In this document: positions 16,338-25,298 of the stretch, piece by piece
Numbering within the stretch: position 1 is the first letter of the stretch
Layout of the letters: the number at the start of each line of letters is the position of its first letter
Origin: an uncultured Bacilli bacterium
Lineage (GTDB): Bacteria; Bacillota_I; Bacilli_A; RF39; UBA660
DNA length: 64,000 nt
Assembly (NCBI GenBank): GCA_934182615.1
Contig: CAKPRO010000002.1
Span: 1-64,000, forward strand
Direction: 5' to 3'
Notes under the pieces: model-generated
Databases searched by the model: none
Told to the model about the DNA's origin: nothing
Seen by the model: the letters and a program-made list of their open reading frames with translations, nothing else
Program-made: the position numbers and the translations under genes

Positions 16338-17645
16338 ATGTTTGAGAATTTAAGTGATAGATTGCAAGATGTGGTTCATAAGATTAAGGGCTACGGCAAA
16401 ATAACAGAAGAAAATATTAGTGAAATGATGAGAGAGATTAGACTTTCTTTATTAGAGGCTGATGTTAACTATAAAGTTGTAAAGGAATTTACAAATAATG
16501 TAAAGGAAAAAGCATTAGGTGAAGAAGTTGATAAAAGTCTTAATCCTGGAGAGTTGTTTGTTAAGATTGTTAAGGATGAACTTACTGAATTATTAGGTGG
16601 AGAGAATACTCCTCTTAATGTAAATGGTAATCCTGCTACTCTTATGTTAGTGGGTCTTCAAGGAAGTGGTAAAACTACTACAATTGGAAAACTTGCTAAT
16701 TATCTTAGGAAAAATAATAAGAAAAAACCTTTACTAGTAGCTTGTGATGTATATAGACCTGCTGCTATTGACCAGTTAAAACAAATTGGTAAGGAGCTTA
16801 ATATTGAAGTTTATTCTGAAGGTAAAGGTAATCCTGTAGAAATATCAAAGAATGCTATTAAATATGCTAAAGATAATGGATATGATTATGTTCTTATAGA
16901 TACTGCTGGTAGATTACAAATAGATGAATCTTTAATGGAAGAGTTAGATAATATTCAAAAAGAAGTTAATCCAGATGAGACTATTTTAGTAATAGATTCA
17001 ATGATGGGACAAGATGCTATTAATGTCATTAATGGTTTTAATGATAAGATTAAACTTAGTGGTGTTATTTTAACTAAGTTAGATGGTGATACTAGAGGTG
17101 GTGTTGCTTTGTCAGTTAAGCATCTTACTAATCTTCCAATTAAGTTTATTGGTGTTAGTGAAAGGATGGATGGTCTTACTCCTTTTTATCCAGAGAGAAT
17201 GGCTTCTAGAATACTTGGAATGGGTGATATTTTATCTATAGTAGAACAAGTACAAAGTGAAATTGATGAAAAAGAGGCAGAGAAGACTGCTAAAAAGATG
17301 ATGAAAGGTAATTTTGATTTAGAGGACTTTTTAAATCAGCTTAATCAAATAAAAAAATTGGGACCACTTGAGAATCTTTTGAAATTACTTCCAGGTGCTA
17401 AAAAGATGGGACTTAATAATGTAAATATAGATCCTAAAATTATGAAAAGAACAGAGGCTATTGTTTTATCTATGACTTTAGAAGAAAGAAGAGATCCTAG
17501 TATATTAAAAGCTAGTAGAAAAAAGAGAATAGCAGATGGTTCTGGTACTACTGTTACTGATGTTAATAAACTTCTTACTCAGTTTGAAGAAATGAAAAAA
17601 ATGATGAAAATGATGGGAAATGGTAATTTTAAAATGCCATTTTAG
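16338..17645 (+). CDS. ffh: Signal recognition particle protein Ffh
   Basis: 435 residues. The N domain is followed by a G domain with GLQGSGKTTTIGKLA, DVYRPAAIDQL, DTAGRL and TKLDGDTRGG. The C-terminal M domain is methionine-rich (FEEMKKMMKMMG near the end). Ffh binds 4.5S/6S-type SRP RNA and signal peptides of nascent membrane proteins and docks with FtsY. Length is slightly short for the family but complete. ATG 16338 follows AGGTGAT. The small ASCH gene follows after 8 bp, so the two are probably co-transcribed. Confidence 0.97.
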   Translation: MFENLSDRLQDVVHKIKGYGKITEENISEMMREIRLSLLEADVNYKVVKEFTNNVKEKALGEEVDKSLNPGELFVKIVKDELTELLGGENTPLNVNGNPATLMLVGLQGSGKTTTIGKLANYLRKNNKKKPLLVACDVYRPAAIDQLKQIGKELNIEVYSEGKGNPVEISKNAIKYAKDNGYDYVLIDTAGRLQIDESLMEELDNIQKEVNPDETILVIDSMMGQDAINVINGFNDKIKLSGVILTKLDGDTRGGVALSVKHLTNLPIKFIGVSERMDGLTPFYPERMASRILGMGDILSIVEQVQSEIDEKEAEKTAKKMMKGNFDLEDFLNQLNQIKKLGPLENLLKLLPGAKKMGLNNVNIDPKIMKRTEAIVLSMTLEERRDPSILKASRKKRIADGSGTTVTDVNKLLTQFEEMKKMMKMMGNGNFKMPF

Positions 17646-17653
17646 GTGAATGT

Positions 17654-18043
17654 ATGAAAGTACTTACTATAAAAGAACCATGGGCTAGTTTGATTGTTAA
17701 TGGTTATAAAGAATATGAATTTAGAGGTTGGAAAACTAATTATCGTGGTAAAGTTCTTATTCATGCAGGACTCAATTTAGAAAAGAATAATGCTATAAAA
17801 TTCAAAAATTATAATCTTAATTATGGTAAAGGTGAGATAATAGGAGAAGCTATACTTACTGATTGTGTTTTAGTTACCGATGAATTTGAAAATAAATTAT
17901 ATAATATTAATCCTTTAGTATATGGAAAGAGTGAGCATCCAAGAATTTATGCTTGGAAATTAGAAAATGTTATTAAGTATGATAGGAGGATTCCTTGTAA
18001 AGGAAAGTTAGGACTTTGGAATTTTGATGTTGATAATTTATAA
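17654..18043 (+). CDS. ASCH-domain protein
   Basis: 129 residues. The start VLTIKEPWASLIVNGYKEYEFR, with GKVLIHAG and later HPRIYAWKLENV, is characteristic of the ASCH beta-barrel fold related to the PUA domain. ASCH proteins are thought to bind RNA or modified nucleosides, and some hydrolyse N4-acetylcytidine; the exact role here is unknown. It closely follows ffh and likely shares its transcript. Confidence 0.82.
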   Translation: MKVLTIKEPWASLIVNGYKEYEFRGWKTNYRGKVLIHAGLNLEKNNAIKFKNYNLNYGKGEIIGEAILTDCVLVTDEFENKLYNINPLVYGKSEHPRIYAWKLENVIKYDRRIPCKGKLGLWNFDVDNL

Positions 18044-18111
18044 AAACTAGACTTCTTTACTATCTATCTATATTAATATTTCATATTATAATGTAGATAG
18101 GAGGATAAATT

Positions 18112-18468
18112 ATGAATTTCAGTGATGGTCTTAATCAAGGTATGTATGATGGTGATATTGATATAAATATAACTAATACCAATACTAATCAAAATGTTAA
18201 TGATAATACTAACATGAATTATAATGAAGTTGGTGCACCAATGATGGGTGGTTCTGTAATGGGTGGAGTTACTTCTCCAGTTATAGAAACTCCTAGAGAA
18301 AGAGTTGTATATAGAAATATTTATCATACTGTACCTCACGTATGTCCTATAAATACTAGAATTGTTAACAATCATATTTATAGACATACTTATCAACCAA
18401 GATATACCTGCTGCGAAGAAAATACAGTTACTAATGAACAATGTGGTAGCTGCTGTCAATTTAAATAA
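18112..18468 (+). CDS. CotD-like spore coat protein
   Basis: 118 residues, no signal peptide. The first half is asparagine- and threonine-rich and then methionine/glycine-rich. The second half contains YHTVPHVCPINTRIVNNHIY with RHTYQPRY, CCEEN and a CGSCC end, resembling the histidine- and cysteine-rich coat protein CotD. Coat proteins of this type are cross-linked onto the maturing spore. Assignment is by motif likeness only. AGGAGG precedes the ATG. CATATTAT (18082-18089) resembles a sigma-E/K -10 but no matching -35 is clear, and it overlaps a TATAAT. Confidence 0.6.
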   Translation: MNFSDGLNQGMYDGDIDINITNTNTNQNVNDNTNMNYNEVGAPMMGGSVMGGVTSPVIETPRERVVYRNIYHTVPHVCPINTRIVNNHIYRHTYQPRYTCCEENTVTNEQCGSCCQFK

Positions 18469-18477
18469 TATATCAAT

Positions 18478-18506
18478 AAAGAGCATAATGCTCTTTTCTT
18501 TTTTTC
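18478..18506 (+). terminator. Intrinsic terminator after the CotD-like gene
   Basis: AAAGAGC (18478-18484), loop ATAAT, GCTCTTT, then a T-rich run. Confidence 0.85.
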
Positions 18507-18549
18507 TTTTTACTGATATAATAGTGGTTGTAGTTAAGGATGTGTTAAT

Positions 18550-19398
18550 ATGATTAAAGGAAAACCTTTTGTAAAATGGGCAGGAGGAAAGAGACAGATA
18601 ATTGATAAACTTATGATGTATGTTCCTGATGAGTTTGATACTTATTATGAGCCGTTTATAGGAGGAGGAGCATTATTGTTTGAACTATCTCCTAAAAAGG
18701 CAGTTATTAATGATTCTAATATGGAACTTATGAATGTTTATAATGTCTTATGTGATGAAGAAAAATTTAAGAAGATGTGTAGTGTACTTAATCATTATGA
18801 AATGGAACATTCTGAGAAGTTCTTCTATGATATTAGAAATAAGGATAGAAATAAGGCATCTTATAATAGATTATCTGATTATACTAAGGCTGCTCGTACT
18901 ATTTATTTAAATAAGGCTTGTTTTAATGGCTTGTATAGAGTTAATAGTAAAAATGAATTTAATGTTCCTTTTGGTAAAAAAACTAAAGTTAATACTTATG
19001 ATGGTGGGAATTTAATTACTGTTAGTAATTATTTAACAATGAATGATATTAAAATACTTTGTGTTGATTTTGAAGAATCAGTAAAGACTGCTAAAAAAGG
19101 TGATTTTGTTTATTTTGATCCACCATATGATTCTGATACTTCTACTTTTAATAGCTATACTGAAGATGGTTTTGATAAGAATGAGCAGAGAAGACTTGCT
19201 GAAGTATTTAAAGATTTAGATAATAGGGGAGTATATGTAATGTTATCTAATCATAATACTACTTTAATTAATGAACTATATAAAGACTATAATATTCATG
19301 TTATTGAAGCTAAAAGAAATATCAATGCTAATGGTAAAAAGAGAGGTAAAGTAGAAGAAGTAATTATTACTAATTTTGAAAATAAAAGAGGTATTTAA
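18550..19398 (+). CDS. Dam-type DNA adenine-N6 methyltransferase (D12 class)
   Basis: 282 residues. The AdoMet motif KWAGGKRQI lies at the N-terminus, YYEPFIGGGALLF follows, and the catalytic DPPYDS is about residue 195. This order (alpha class) is that of Dam and DpnM, which methylate adenine in GATC; the target here is inferred. No restriction endonuclease or specificity gene lies beside it, so it appears to be an orphan methylase, perhaps with roles in replication timing, repair or gene control. Promoter: TGA-TATAAT (18514-18522). Start ATG 18550 after AAGGATGTG. Confidence 0.9.
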   Translation: MIKGKPFVKWAGGKRQIIDKLMMYVPDEFDTYYEPFIGGGALLFELSPKKAVINDSNMELMNVYNVLCDEEKFKKMCSVLNHYEMEHSEKFFYDIRNKDRNKASYNRLSDYTKAARTIYLNKACFNGLYRVNSKNEFNVPFGKKTKVNTYDGGNLITVSNYLTMNDIKILCVDFEESVKTAKKGDFVYFDPPYDSDTSTFNSYTEDGFDKNEQRRLAEVFKDLDNRGVYVMLSNHNTTLINELYKDYNIHVIEAKRNINANGKKRGKVEEVIITNFENKRGI

Positions 19399-19424
19399 AA
19401 AGATCACTTGTGTGATCTTTTGTT
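19397..19424. terminator. Bidirectional terminator between convergent genes
   Basis: AAAGATCAC, loop TTGT, GTGATCTTT lies between T-rich flanks on both strands, so it can end both the methyltransferase and the minus-strand peptidase, whose stop codon lies inside it. Each stem arm contains GATC, the likely methylation target of the adjacent enzyme. Confidence 0.8.
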
Positions 19425-20591
19425 TTTTTGATATATTTCGTCTAGTTGGTCATATGATATATCTGTATTAGAATTGTTTTTTAATATTGTTTTTGTTGTC
19501 ATTAATACTTTATCTAAATTTGACATTGTATATATAAAGGCTTGTATATTACCTTCTATGGTTGTATTGTAATTATTTTGATCTCCAAATGGTCCGATTG
19601 GATTTCCCATCATTGGAGATAATTCTATAAGTAAATTTCCTGGATAAGTTATTCTTAGATTATCATTGACACTTATTACTTTACCATCTTTGTTTTTAAT
19701 TATATTATAAGTACCATTATTTTTTATGGTGTATTCTTGATAATATTTGCTTAAGAGGTAATTATATATTGTAATAAAACGATTATTACTTTCCGGTCTT
19801 TGATAAATCATTCCACCAATACTATGATAATTTAATAAACCATAAGAACTATCTTTTAATTCTTCAAGTAAATTTTTAAGTGATACTACTTCTATTTCAC
19901 TTGTAAAATCTTTATCTTGATTATTGCCAGGATGACCAATAGGAGATGGAATGTCTATTCTAATGTTATTATATGCTGCTTGTTTATTATATTCTAATGG
20001 TTTTACTATTCTTTGTTTTGAATTTGAATTTAAATCAATACCATTTCCATTGCTTGCCCAATCAATGATGCTACCTTTGGGATGGTTTGATAGAATATCA
20101 CTTACTTTATCTCTTAATATATAATATTTTGGTTCTATGGATTTTTGATCGGTATTTTCGAATAATAATTGATGTAATTTTATTTCGTTATCCCCATTAA
20201 TTGAATCACTACGGAAACATTTATAGAATTCATAACTAAATTTTTCTACTTCTTTATTACTAGCATCTTTATTTATAATACTTCTGATAGCAGATGTATT
20301 AATCAAATATCCTTCTGGGTTTAAAATTGGAATAAAATGGATTGTTAAATTTTCAAAAGATATATTATTTTTAACTAGAAAGTTCATTAGGTTTAAAACA
20401 AAGGAAACGGTTATTATTTCGTTGGCATGTTGTGCTCCTACTACAACAATACTATTTTTTCCTGTACCTAGAGTGAAGTGCCTGATTGGCAATTTTTCGT
20501 TACTTGTATAACCAATTGGAGGCACTTCTTTTATTGCTGTATTGTTAAAACTATCCATTATCTTTTGGCATTCATTATAATCTAATATCAT
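19404..20591 (-). CDS. M14-family zinc peptidase, probably peptidoglycan-directed
   Basis: 395 residues, apparently cytoplasmic. Zinc ligands fit the M14 pattern: HANE (HxxE) near residue 70 and the third histidine in LLNYHSIGG. LIELSPMMG near the end supplies the likely catalytic glutamate. VVVGAQHANEIIT and IPILNPEGYLI are typical of M14 carboxypeptidases. Some members cleave peptidoglycan peptides (gamma-D-Glu-DAP or L,D bonds), and position directly after murE supports a role in recycling wall peptides. ATG 20591 is chosen over TTG 20606 because GAGGAG fits it; the gene starts 2 bp after the murE stop. Confidence 0.8.
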   Translation of the reverse strand: MILDYNECQKIMDSFNNTAIKEVPPIGYTSNEKLPIRHFTLGTGKNSIVVVGAQHANEIITVSFVLNLMNFLVKNNISFENLTIHFIPILNPEGYLINTSAIRSIINKDASNKEVEKFSYEFYKCFRSDSINGDNEIKLHQLLFENTDQKSIEPKYYILRDKVSDILSNHPKGSIIDWASNGNGIDLNSNSKQRIVKPLEYNKQAAYNNIRIDIPSPIGHPGNNQDKDFTSEIEVVSLKNLLEELKDSSYGLLNYHSIGGMIYQRPESNNRFITIYNYLLSKYYQEYTIKNNGTYNIIKNKDGKVISVNDNLRITYPGNLLIELSPMMGNPIGPFGDQNNYNTTIEGNIQAFIYTMSNLDKVLMTTKTILKNNSNTDISYDQLDEIYQKNKRSHK

Positions 20592-20592
20592 A

Positions 20593-21957
20593 TTATTTCT
20601 CCTCAATTATTCTTTCTACGGTTTCTTTATCACTAAAATGTGTTTTTGTTGTGCCAATTATTTGATAATTTTCATGACCTTTACCTAATATCAATAATAT
20701 ATCATGACTAGTTAATAGTTTTATGCCTTTTTCAATAGCGGTTTCTCTATCTAATTCAATAATGTAATTATCACTTGCTTTATTTTTTAATAGATCATTT
20801 ATTATTTGATTTGGGTCTTCATCACGAGGATTGTCATTAGTAAATATTACTTTGTCTGATAAACTTAGTACTAGATTACCCATTTCACTTCTTTTTTCAC
20901 GATCGCTACCGGTTCCGCCACCGCATCCAATGACTGTTATTATTTTGTTTGGATGAAGCTCTTTGGCGGTTTTTAAAACATTTTCTACACCATCTGGTGT
21001 ATGTGCATAGTCGATAATTATATTATTGTTTTTATAATGAATATTTTCCATTCTACCTACGGGACCATTTACTATATTTAGTATTTTGTTTATTTCTTCA
21101 AATGTATAGCCGATTTTATTTAATACTATTATACTTGTTAAACTATTATATATATTATGTTTTCCTAATAATTTTGTTGTAAAAGTAAATTCTTTATTGT
21201 TATTTATAATTGTGAACCTACTATTAAGGGGAGTTATTTCATATTCTTTTACGTAGTAATCACCTTTATTAAAACTATAGGTTATATTTGTATTGTCACT
21301 GTTTATAAAGTAATCTTTATATATATCGTCATTGTTAATAATGGCATATTTATTGTTTCTTAGCATTTTAAATAGTTTTTGTTTGGCTAAGGCATAGTTT
21401 TCCATTGTCTTATGATATCCAAGATGTTCATGGGTTAGATTTGTAAATATTGCATAGTCAAATTTTAATCCTGCTAATCTATTTTGATCTAATCCATGAG
21501 AACTTGCTTCAAGACATACAAATTCACAACCTTCTTTTTTGGCTTCAATAAGTAAATCGTATATATCTATTATTTCTGGTGTGGTGTTTGGTAATTCTTT
21601 TATGAATTTGTTTATATAAAATCCATTTGTACCGATATATGCTGTTTTTCGGCCTAATTTATTTAACATATTATGAATTAACATACAGGTTGTGGTTTTA
21701 CCATTGGTACCAGTTACTCCTATTAAGGTTAATGATTCTATTTCTTTGTAATAATTATCATGAAGATATTTTACTAAATAATCTTTAGTGTTTTCTACTA
21801 TTAAAGTTTCTACTGGATAGTTACCGTGTTCGGCAATAATTTTGGTAGCACCATTTTTAATAGCGTCTTCAATATATTTATGACCATCATTATTTGTTTT
21901 AAGTGCTATAAATGTATCGCCTTTTTGTATTTTTTTTGAGTTGTATTTTATGTTCAT
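20593..21957 (-). CDS. murE: UDP-MurNAc-tripeptide synthetase MurE
   Basis: 454 residues. The ATP loop GVTGTNGKTTT is about residue 90, with EASSHGL, TNLTHEHLGYH, DYAHTPDG and GKGHENYQI. The motif DNPR (within TNDNPRDEDP) is the arginine-containing version associated with meso-diaminopimelate, while lysine-type enzymes differ here; this suggests DAP-type peptidoglycan. It adds the third residue to UDP-MurNAc-L-Ala-D-Glu, the product of the MurD-MurC fusion encoded at 805-3516. ATG 21957 fits AGGAGGA; a longer in-frame start would pass through that site. Confidence 0.95.
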   Translation of the reverse strand: MNIKYNSKKIQKGDTFIALKTNNDGHKYIEDAIKNGATKIIAEHGNYPVETLIVENTKDYLVKYLHDNYYKEIESLTLIGVTGTNGKTTTCMLIHNMLNKLGRKTAYIGTNGFYINKFIKELPNTTPEIIDIYDLLIEAKKEGCEFVCLEASSHGLDQNRLAGLKFDYAIFTNLTHEHLGYHKTMENYALAKQKLFKMLRNNKYAIINNDDIYKDYFINSDNTNITYSFNKGDYYVKEYEITPLNSRFTIINNNKEFTFTTKLLGKHNIYNSLTSIIVLNKIGYTFEEINKILNIVNGPVGRMENIHYKNNNIIIDYAHTPDGVENVLKTAKELHPNKIITVIGCGGGTGSDREKRSEMGNLVLSLSDKVIFTNDNPRDEDPNQIINDLLKNKASDNYIIELDRETAIEKGIKLLTSHDILLILGKGHENYQIIGTTKTHFSDKETVERIIEEK

Positions 21958-21981
21958 GTTATCCTCCTTCTGTTTAAGTAT

Positions 21982-22010
21982 ATTATACAATATTATATAA
22001 TAAATGTAAA
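21982..22010 (-). promoter_or_regulatory. Promoter of murE and the M14 peptidase
   Basis: On the minus strand, TTTACA (22010-22005), a 17-nt spacer and TATAAT (21987-21982), 24 bp before the murE start codon. Confidence 0.75.
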
Positions 22011-22201
22011 TTATAGTTTTTGATTTATTAAATTGTATTCGGTATTAATTTACATTTTTTTGATAAAAAAGTATGAAAGTGTAATAATTATTGTTTTTTT
22101 AATACTTATGTTTGTTTATACAATTGTATCAAATTTCTTTTGCTATGTATTTTAGGGTATGGATTATACTTGTTACGATAAAAAAAGAGGTGATTACTAT
22201 A

Positions 22202-22230
22202 TTGACTTTGATATATTTATAGATTATAAT
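22202..22230 (+). promoter_or_regulatory. Promoter of the sortase-bearing surface protein
   Basis: TTGACT (22202-22207), a 17-nt spacer and TATAAT (22225-22230). GCAATTGC (22238-22245), an 8-bp palindrome, sits at the expected transcription start and could be an operator. The rest of 22011-22201 shows no gene; it holds another palindrome around ACAATTGT near 22120. Confidence 0.7.
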
Positions 22231-22283
22231 TTTGTCGCAATTGCAATAAAAGAAAAAAATTAATTTTTTGAGGGAGGTTTTAA

Positions 22284-25226
22284 TTGAAAAAAATTTTAGT
22301 ATTTCTTATTTCACTTTTATGTGTTATTGGAAGTGTAAAAGCAGAGAAGGTTACTTTGACAAAAGATGTTTATAATAATACTTATGTTTATTATTATGAT
22401 AGTAATATGGGTAAAACTAGATATTTACATGCTAGCAAATATTTATTTGGTGATATCGCTGCTTATTGTATTGAATTAGGAAAGGATATTAGTAGTTTTG
22501 ATTATACAATGACTAATTCTTTTGATGGAATTAATATAAGTAATGAAGATCTTGAATATATAAAACTTGTTAGTTATTATGGTTATAATTATCCTGGGCA
22601 TAATACTGATAAATATTATATGGCTACGCAGAGTCTTATTTGGAAGAGACTTGCTAGAACTTCAATTAAATTTACAATAGGATTTGATCCGGATAATTTT
22701 TATAATTTGACTGATGAAGAAACTTCTATTACTGTTTTGGTTAATAAGCATTATATTAAACCTTCATTTGATGGTAGTACTATTACTTTTGTTAAGGGTA
22801 AGGAAATGATTATTGAAGATACTAATAATGTTCTTGATTCATATTATTCTGATGATGATAATGTGGTTATTGATGGTAATAAATTAATTGTTAAAAAGAA
22901 TTTTGGTTCTACTACTATTAATTTGAAAAGGCATAATTATACAAATAAGGAATTCTTTTTGTATACTTCTGGTAACTCACAGAAGATGATGTCAGCAGGT
23001 GGTATTACTAATGCGACAAGTAATGTTAATGTTAAGGTTATTAGTGGTAGTATTGAACTTAGAAAATATGATAAAGATAATGGTACTGATAAACCAAGTG
23101 GAGAAGCTACTTTATATGGGGCTGAATATGGTTTATATGATTTTGATGGTAATTTGATTGATACATTTGTTACTATGGTTAAGGATAAAATAGAGGGACT
23201 TCCTATAGGTGATTATTATATTAAAGAAATTACTCCTAGTAGAGGATATATGATTGATGAAAATATTCATGTTATATATATTACAGAAGATAATCTAAAT
23301 GTTGTTAAAACTGTTTATGATGAGGTTATTAAGGGTAGAGTTGAAATATTTAAAGTTCTTTCTACTGATGAAACAGGTATTTTGGTAGGAGAGAGTAATG
23401 TTCAGTTTGATATTTATGATACTTTTGATAATCTTGTTACAAGTATTGTTACTGAAAGTGATGGTTATGCTGATGTTACTTTACCATATGGTTGTTATAG
23501 ATTCCATCAGGTTAATACTATAGAGGGTTATTATACGGTTGATGATTTTGATGTTGGTATTTATTATCCTAGTGATAGGCCGATACATAAACTTCTTTCT
23601 GATGGTAAAATTAAGGCTAAGGTTAGGGTTATCAAAAAAGATGCAGAAACTTCACGTAATATTATTAATGGTAAAGCACAGTTTAAGATATATAATGTTG
23701 ATAAAAAAGAATATGTTTCTTTTAAGGTAAATTATCCTAGGAAAGAAATAATTGATATTTTTGATATTAATAGTGAGGGAACCTTTACGACACCATATGA
23801 ATTAGAGGCTGGTAATTATATTTTATATGAGGTTGATGCCGCTATGGATAACTATTTGTATAATAGTGAAGGCATTCCATTTACAATTGGAAAAAATATG
23901 GATTGTATTAGAGAAGGTGATGATGTTGTAGTAGAACTTGTTTTTTATAATAAGTTGGCAGTAGGGTCACTTACCATTCATAAATATGGAGAAAAAATTA
24001 AGTATGATAATGATAGTTATTATTATGAAAGTGATAAACTTGATGGTGTTATATTTAGAATATATGCTGATGAGGATATTTATGTAAATGGTCTTTTAGT
24101 ATCTCCTAAAGATAATATTGTTAGTGAAGTGATGTCGAAAGATGGTATATGTTATTTTGGTGATTTATATATTGGTAGTTATTATTTTATGGAAGTTTCT
24201 TCTAGTGAAGGAAATGTTGTAGATCCAAATATATATAAAGTTAAGGTTGAATATAAGGATCAATATACTGAAGAAATAGCTTATGATATAAATATTAATA
24301 ATTATTTACCAAAAGGAAAACTTATTATTAATAAGTATGAAACTGGTACTAAAAAGAAAATTAGTAATACTTTGATTGAAATTAGAAATAGTGATAATAA
24401 TAATATTGTTTATAAAGGTTATACTGATGAGAATGGTATGATAGAATTAGATGATATGTTATATGGAAAATATTATTTGTCTGAGGTTGAAGCAAGTACT
24501 GGTTATAGATTACTTGAAGATAAAATATATTTTGAAATAGAAGAAGAGGAAACTATTGTTGATGTTTATAATGAAAGAATAGAAGTTCCTAATACTGGTA
24601 TTGGTGTTGACTATAAAGATATTTTAGTATTAATTAGTATTGTTTTGATTAGTATTGGAATGATTCTTTTTAGAAATAATAAATATTGTTTAATATTTGG
24701 TATTGTTATTATTTGTTTAGCGGTTTTCTATTTTGGTTTTAAATTCTATAATTATTATAGTGATATTAAAAATAATGATAAAGCTGTTGAAGCTGTTTTA
24801 AAAAAGAGAATAGATAGTATTAATAATGAAAAGTATAGATATAAGGCAGTACTTGATATACCTTCAATTAATCTTAAAAGAGGAATTTTGGATATAGATA
24901 ATAAATATAATAAGGCTAAGTACAATATAGAATTGGTAAAAGAAGGGGATAATTTAATTGTTTTGGCTTCTCATAATGGTAATAATTATAATTCTTATTT
25001 TGGAAAACTTAAAGATATGGAACTTAGTGATACTATTGATTATTATTATGATGGTAAGATTTATAGGTATATTTATACTGATGATTATGAGATAAGAAAA
25101 GATGGATATGCTGATATATACAGAAAGGATAATGAGAAAGCAATTGTTTTAGTTACATGTAAGGATAATAGCTCTGATGGCCAGATTGTATTTGTTGGTT
25201 ATTTAAGTGAAGTTTTAGAATACTAA
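22284..25226 (+). CDS. Thioester/CnaB surface adhesin fused to its own sortase
   Basis: 980 residues, from a TTG start behind GAGGGAGG. A signal peptide (1-20) leads to a thioester-type domain with YCIELG (Cys62) and ATQSLIW (Gln116), the pair that forms an internal thioester in Gram-positive adhesins. Five CnaB-like domains follow (about 254-347, 350-435, 444-558, 559-673, 677-765). Candidate isopeptide triads are K451/E516/N556, K567/E637/N672 and K684/E734/N763; the first has K261/E315/D346 and the second looks incomplete. VPNTG (768-772) is a sorting motif, followed by two membrane helices (about 780-796 and 801-822). The C-terminus (850-980) is a sortase: IPSINLKRGIL, LASHNG (His897), LVTC (Cys959). 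The helices place adhesin and sortase on the same outer face. The usual sortase arginine after the TC motif is not seen (Gln967 there). Confidence 0.85.
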   Translation: MKKILVFLISLLCVIGSVKAEKVTLTKDVYNNTYVYYYDSNMGKTRYLHASKYLFGDIAAYCIELGKDISSFDYTMTNSFDGINISNEDLEYIKLVSYYGYNYPGHNTDKYYMATQSLIWKRLARTSIKFTIGFDPDNFYNLTDEETSITVLVNKHYIKPSFDGSTITFVKGKEMIIEDTNNVLDSYYSDDDNVVIDGNKLIVKKNFGSTTINLKRHNYTNKEFFLYTSGNSQKMMSAGGITNATSNVNVKVISGSIELRKYDKDNGTDKPSGEATLYGAEYGLYDFDGNLIDTFVTMVKDKIEGLPIGDYYIKEITPSRGYMIDENIHVIYITEDNLNVVKTVYDEVIKGRVEIFKVLSTDETGILVGESNVQFDIYDTFDNLVTSIVTESDGYADVTLPYGCYRFHQVNTIEGYYTVDDFDVGIYYPSDRPIHKLLSDGKIKAKVRVIKKDAETSRNIINGKAQFKIYNVDKKEYVSFKVNYPRKEIIDIFDINSEGTFTTPYELEAGNYILYEVDAAMDNYLYNSEGIPFTIGKNMDCIREGDDVVVELVFYNKLAVGSLTIHKYGEKIKYDNDSYYYESDKLDGVIFRIYADEDIYVNGLLVSPKDNIVSEVMSKDGICYFGDLYIGSYYFMEVSSSEGNVVDPNIYKVKVEYKDQYTEEIAYDININNYLPKGKLIINKYETGTKKKISNTLIEIRNSDNNNIVYKGYTDENGMIELDDMLYGKYYLSEVEASTGYRLLEDKIYFEIEEEETIVDVYNERIEVPNTGIGVDYKDILVLISIVLISIGMILFRNNKYCLIFGIVIICLAVFYFGFKFYNYYSDIKNNDKAVEAVLKKRIDSINNEKYRYKAVLDIPSINLKRGILDIDNKYNKAKYNIELVKEGDNLIVLASHNGNNYNSYFGKLKDMELSDTIDYYYDGKIYRYIYTDDYEIRKDGYADIYRKDNEKAIVLVTCKDNSSDGQIVFVGYLSEVLEY

Positions 25227-25256
25227 AAAGGTAAGGAATTTTCCCTTGCTTTTTTA
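25226..25256 (+). terminator. Weak intrinsic terminator
   Basis: AAGGTAAGG and CCCTTGCTT form an imperfect stem across AATTTT, followed by a T run, directly after the surface protein gene. Confidence 0.5.
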
Positions 25257-25298
25257 TATGTATCGTGATAGAATTATTATAGGTAAGAGAGGTAAGAA

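Noticed and set aside
18550..19398. Type II restriction-modification system
   Set aside because: Only the methylase is present; the flanking genes are a coat-like protein and an M14 peptidase with no endonuclease motifs.
22019..22201. Small gene before the surface protein
   Set aside because: Short frames here (for example an ATG near 22107) have no ribosome binding site and no recognisable product.
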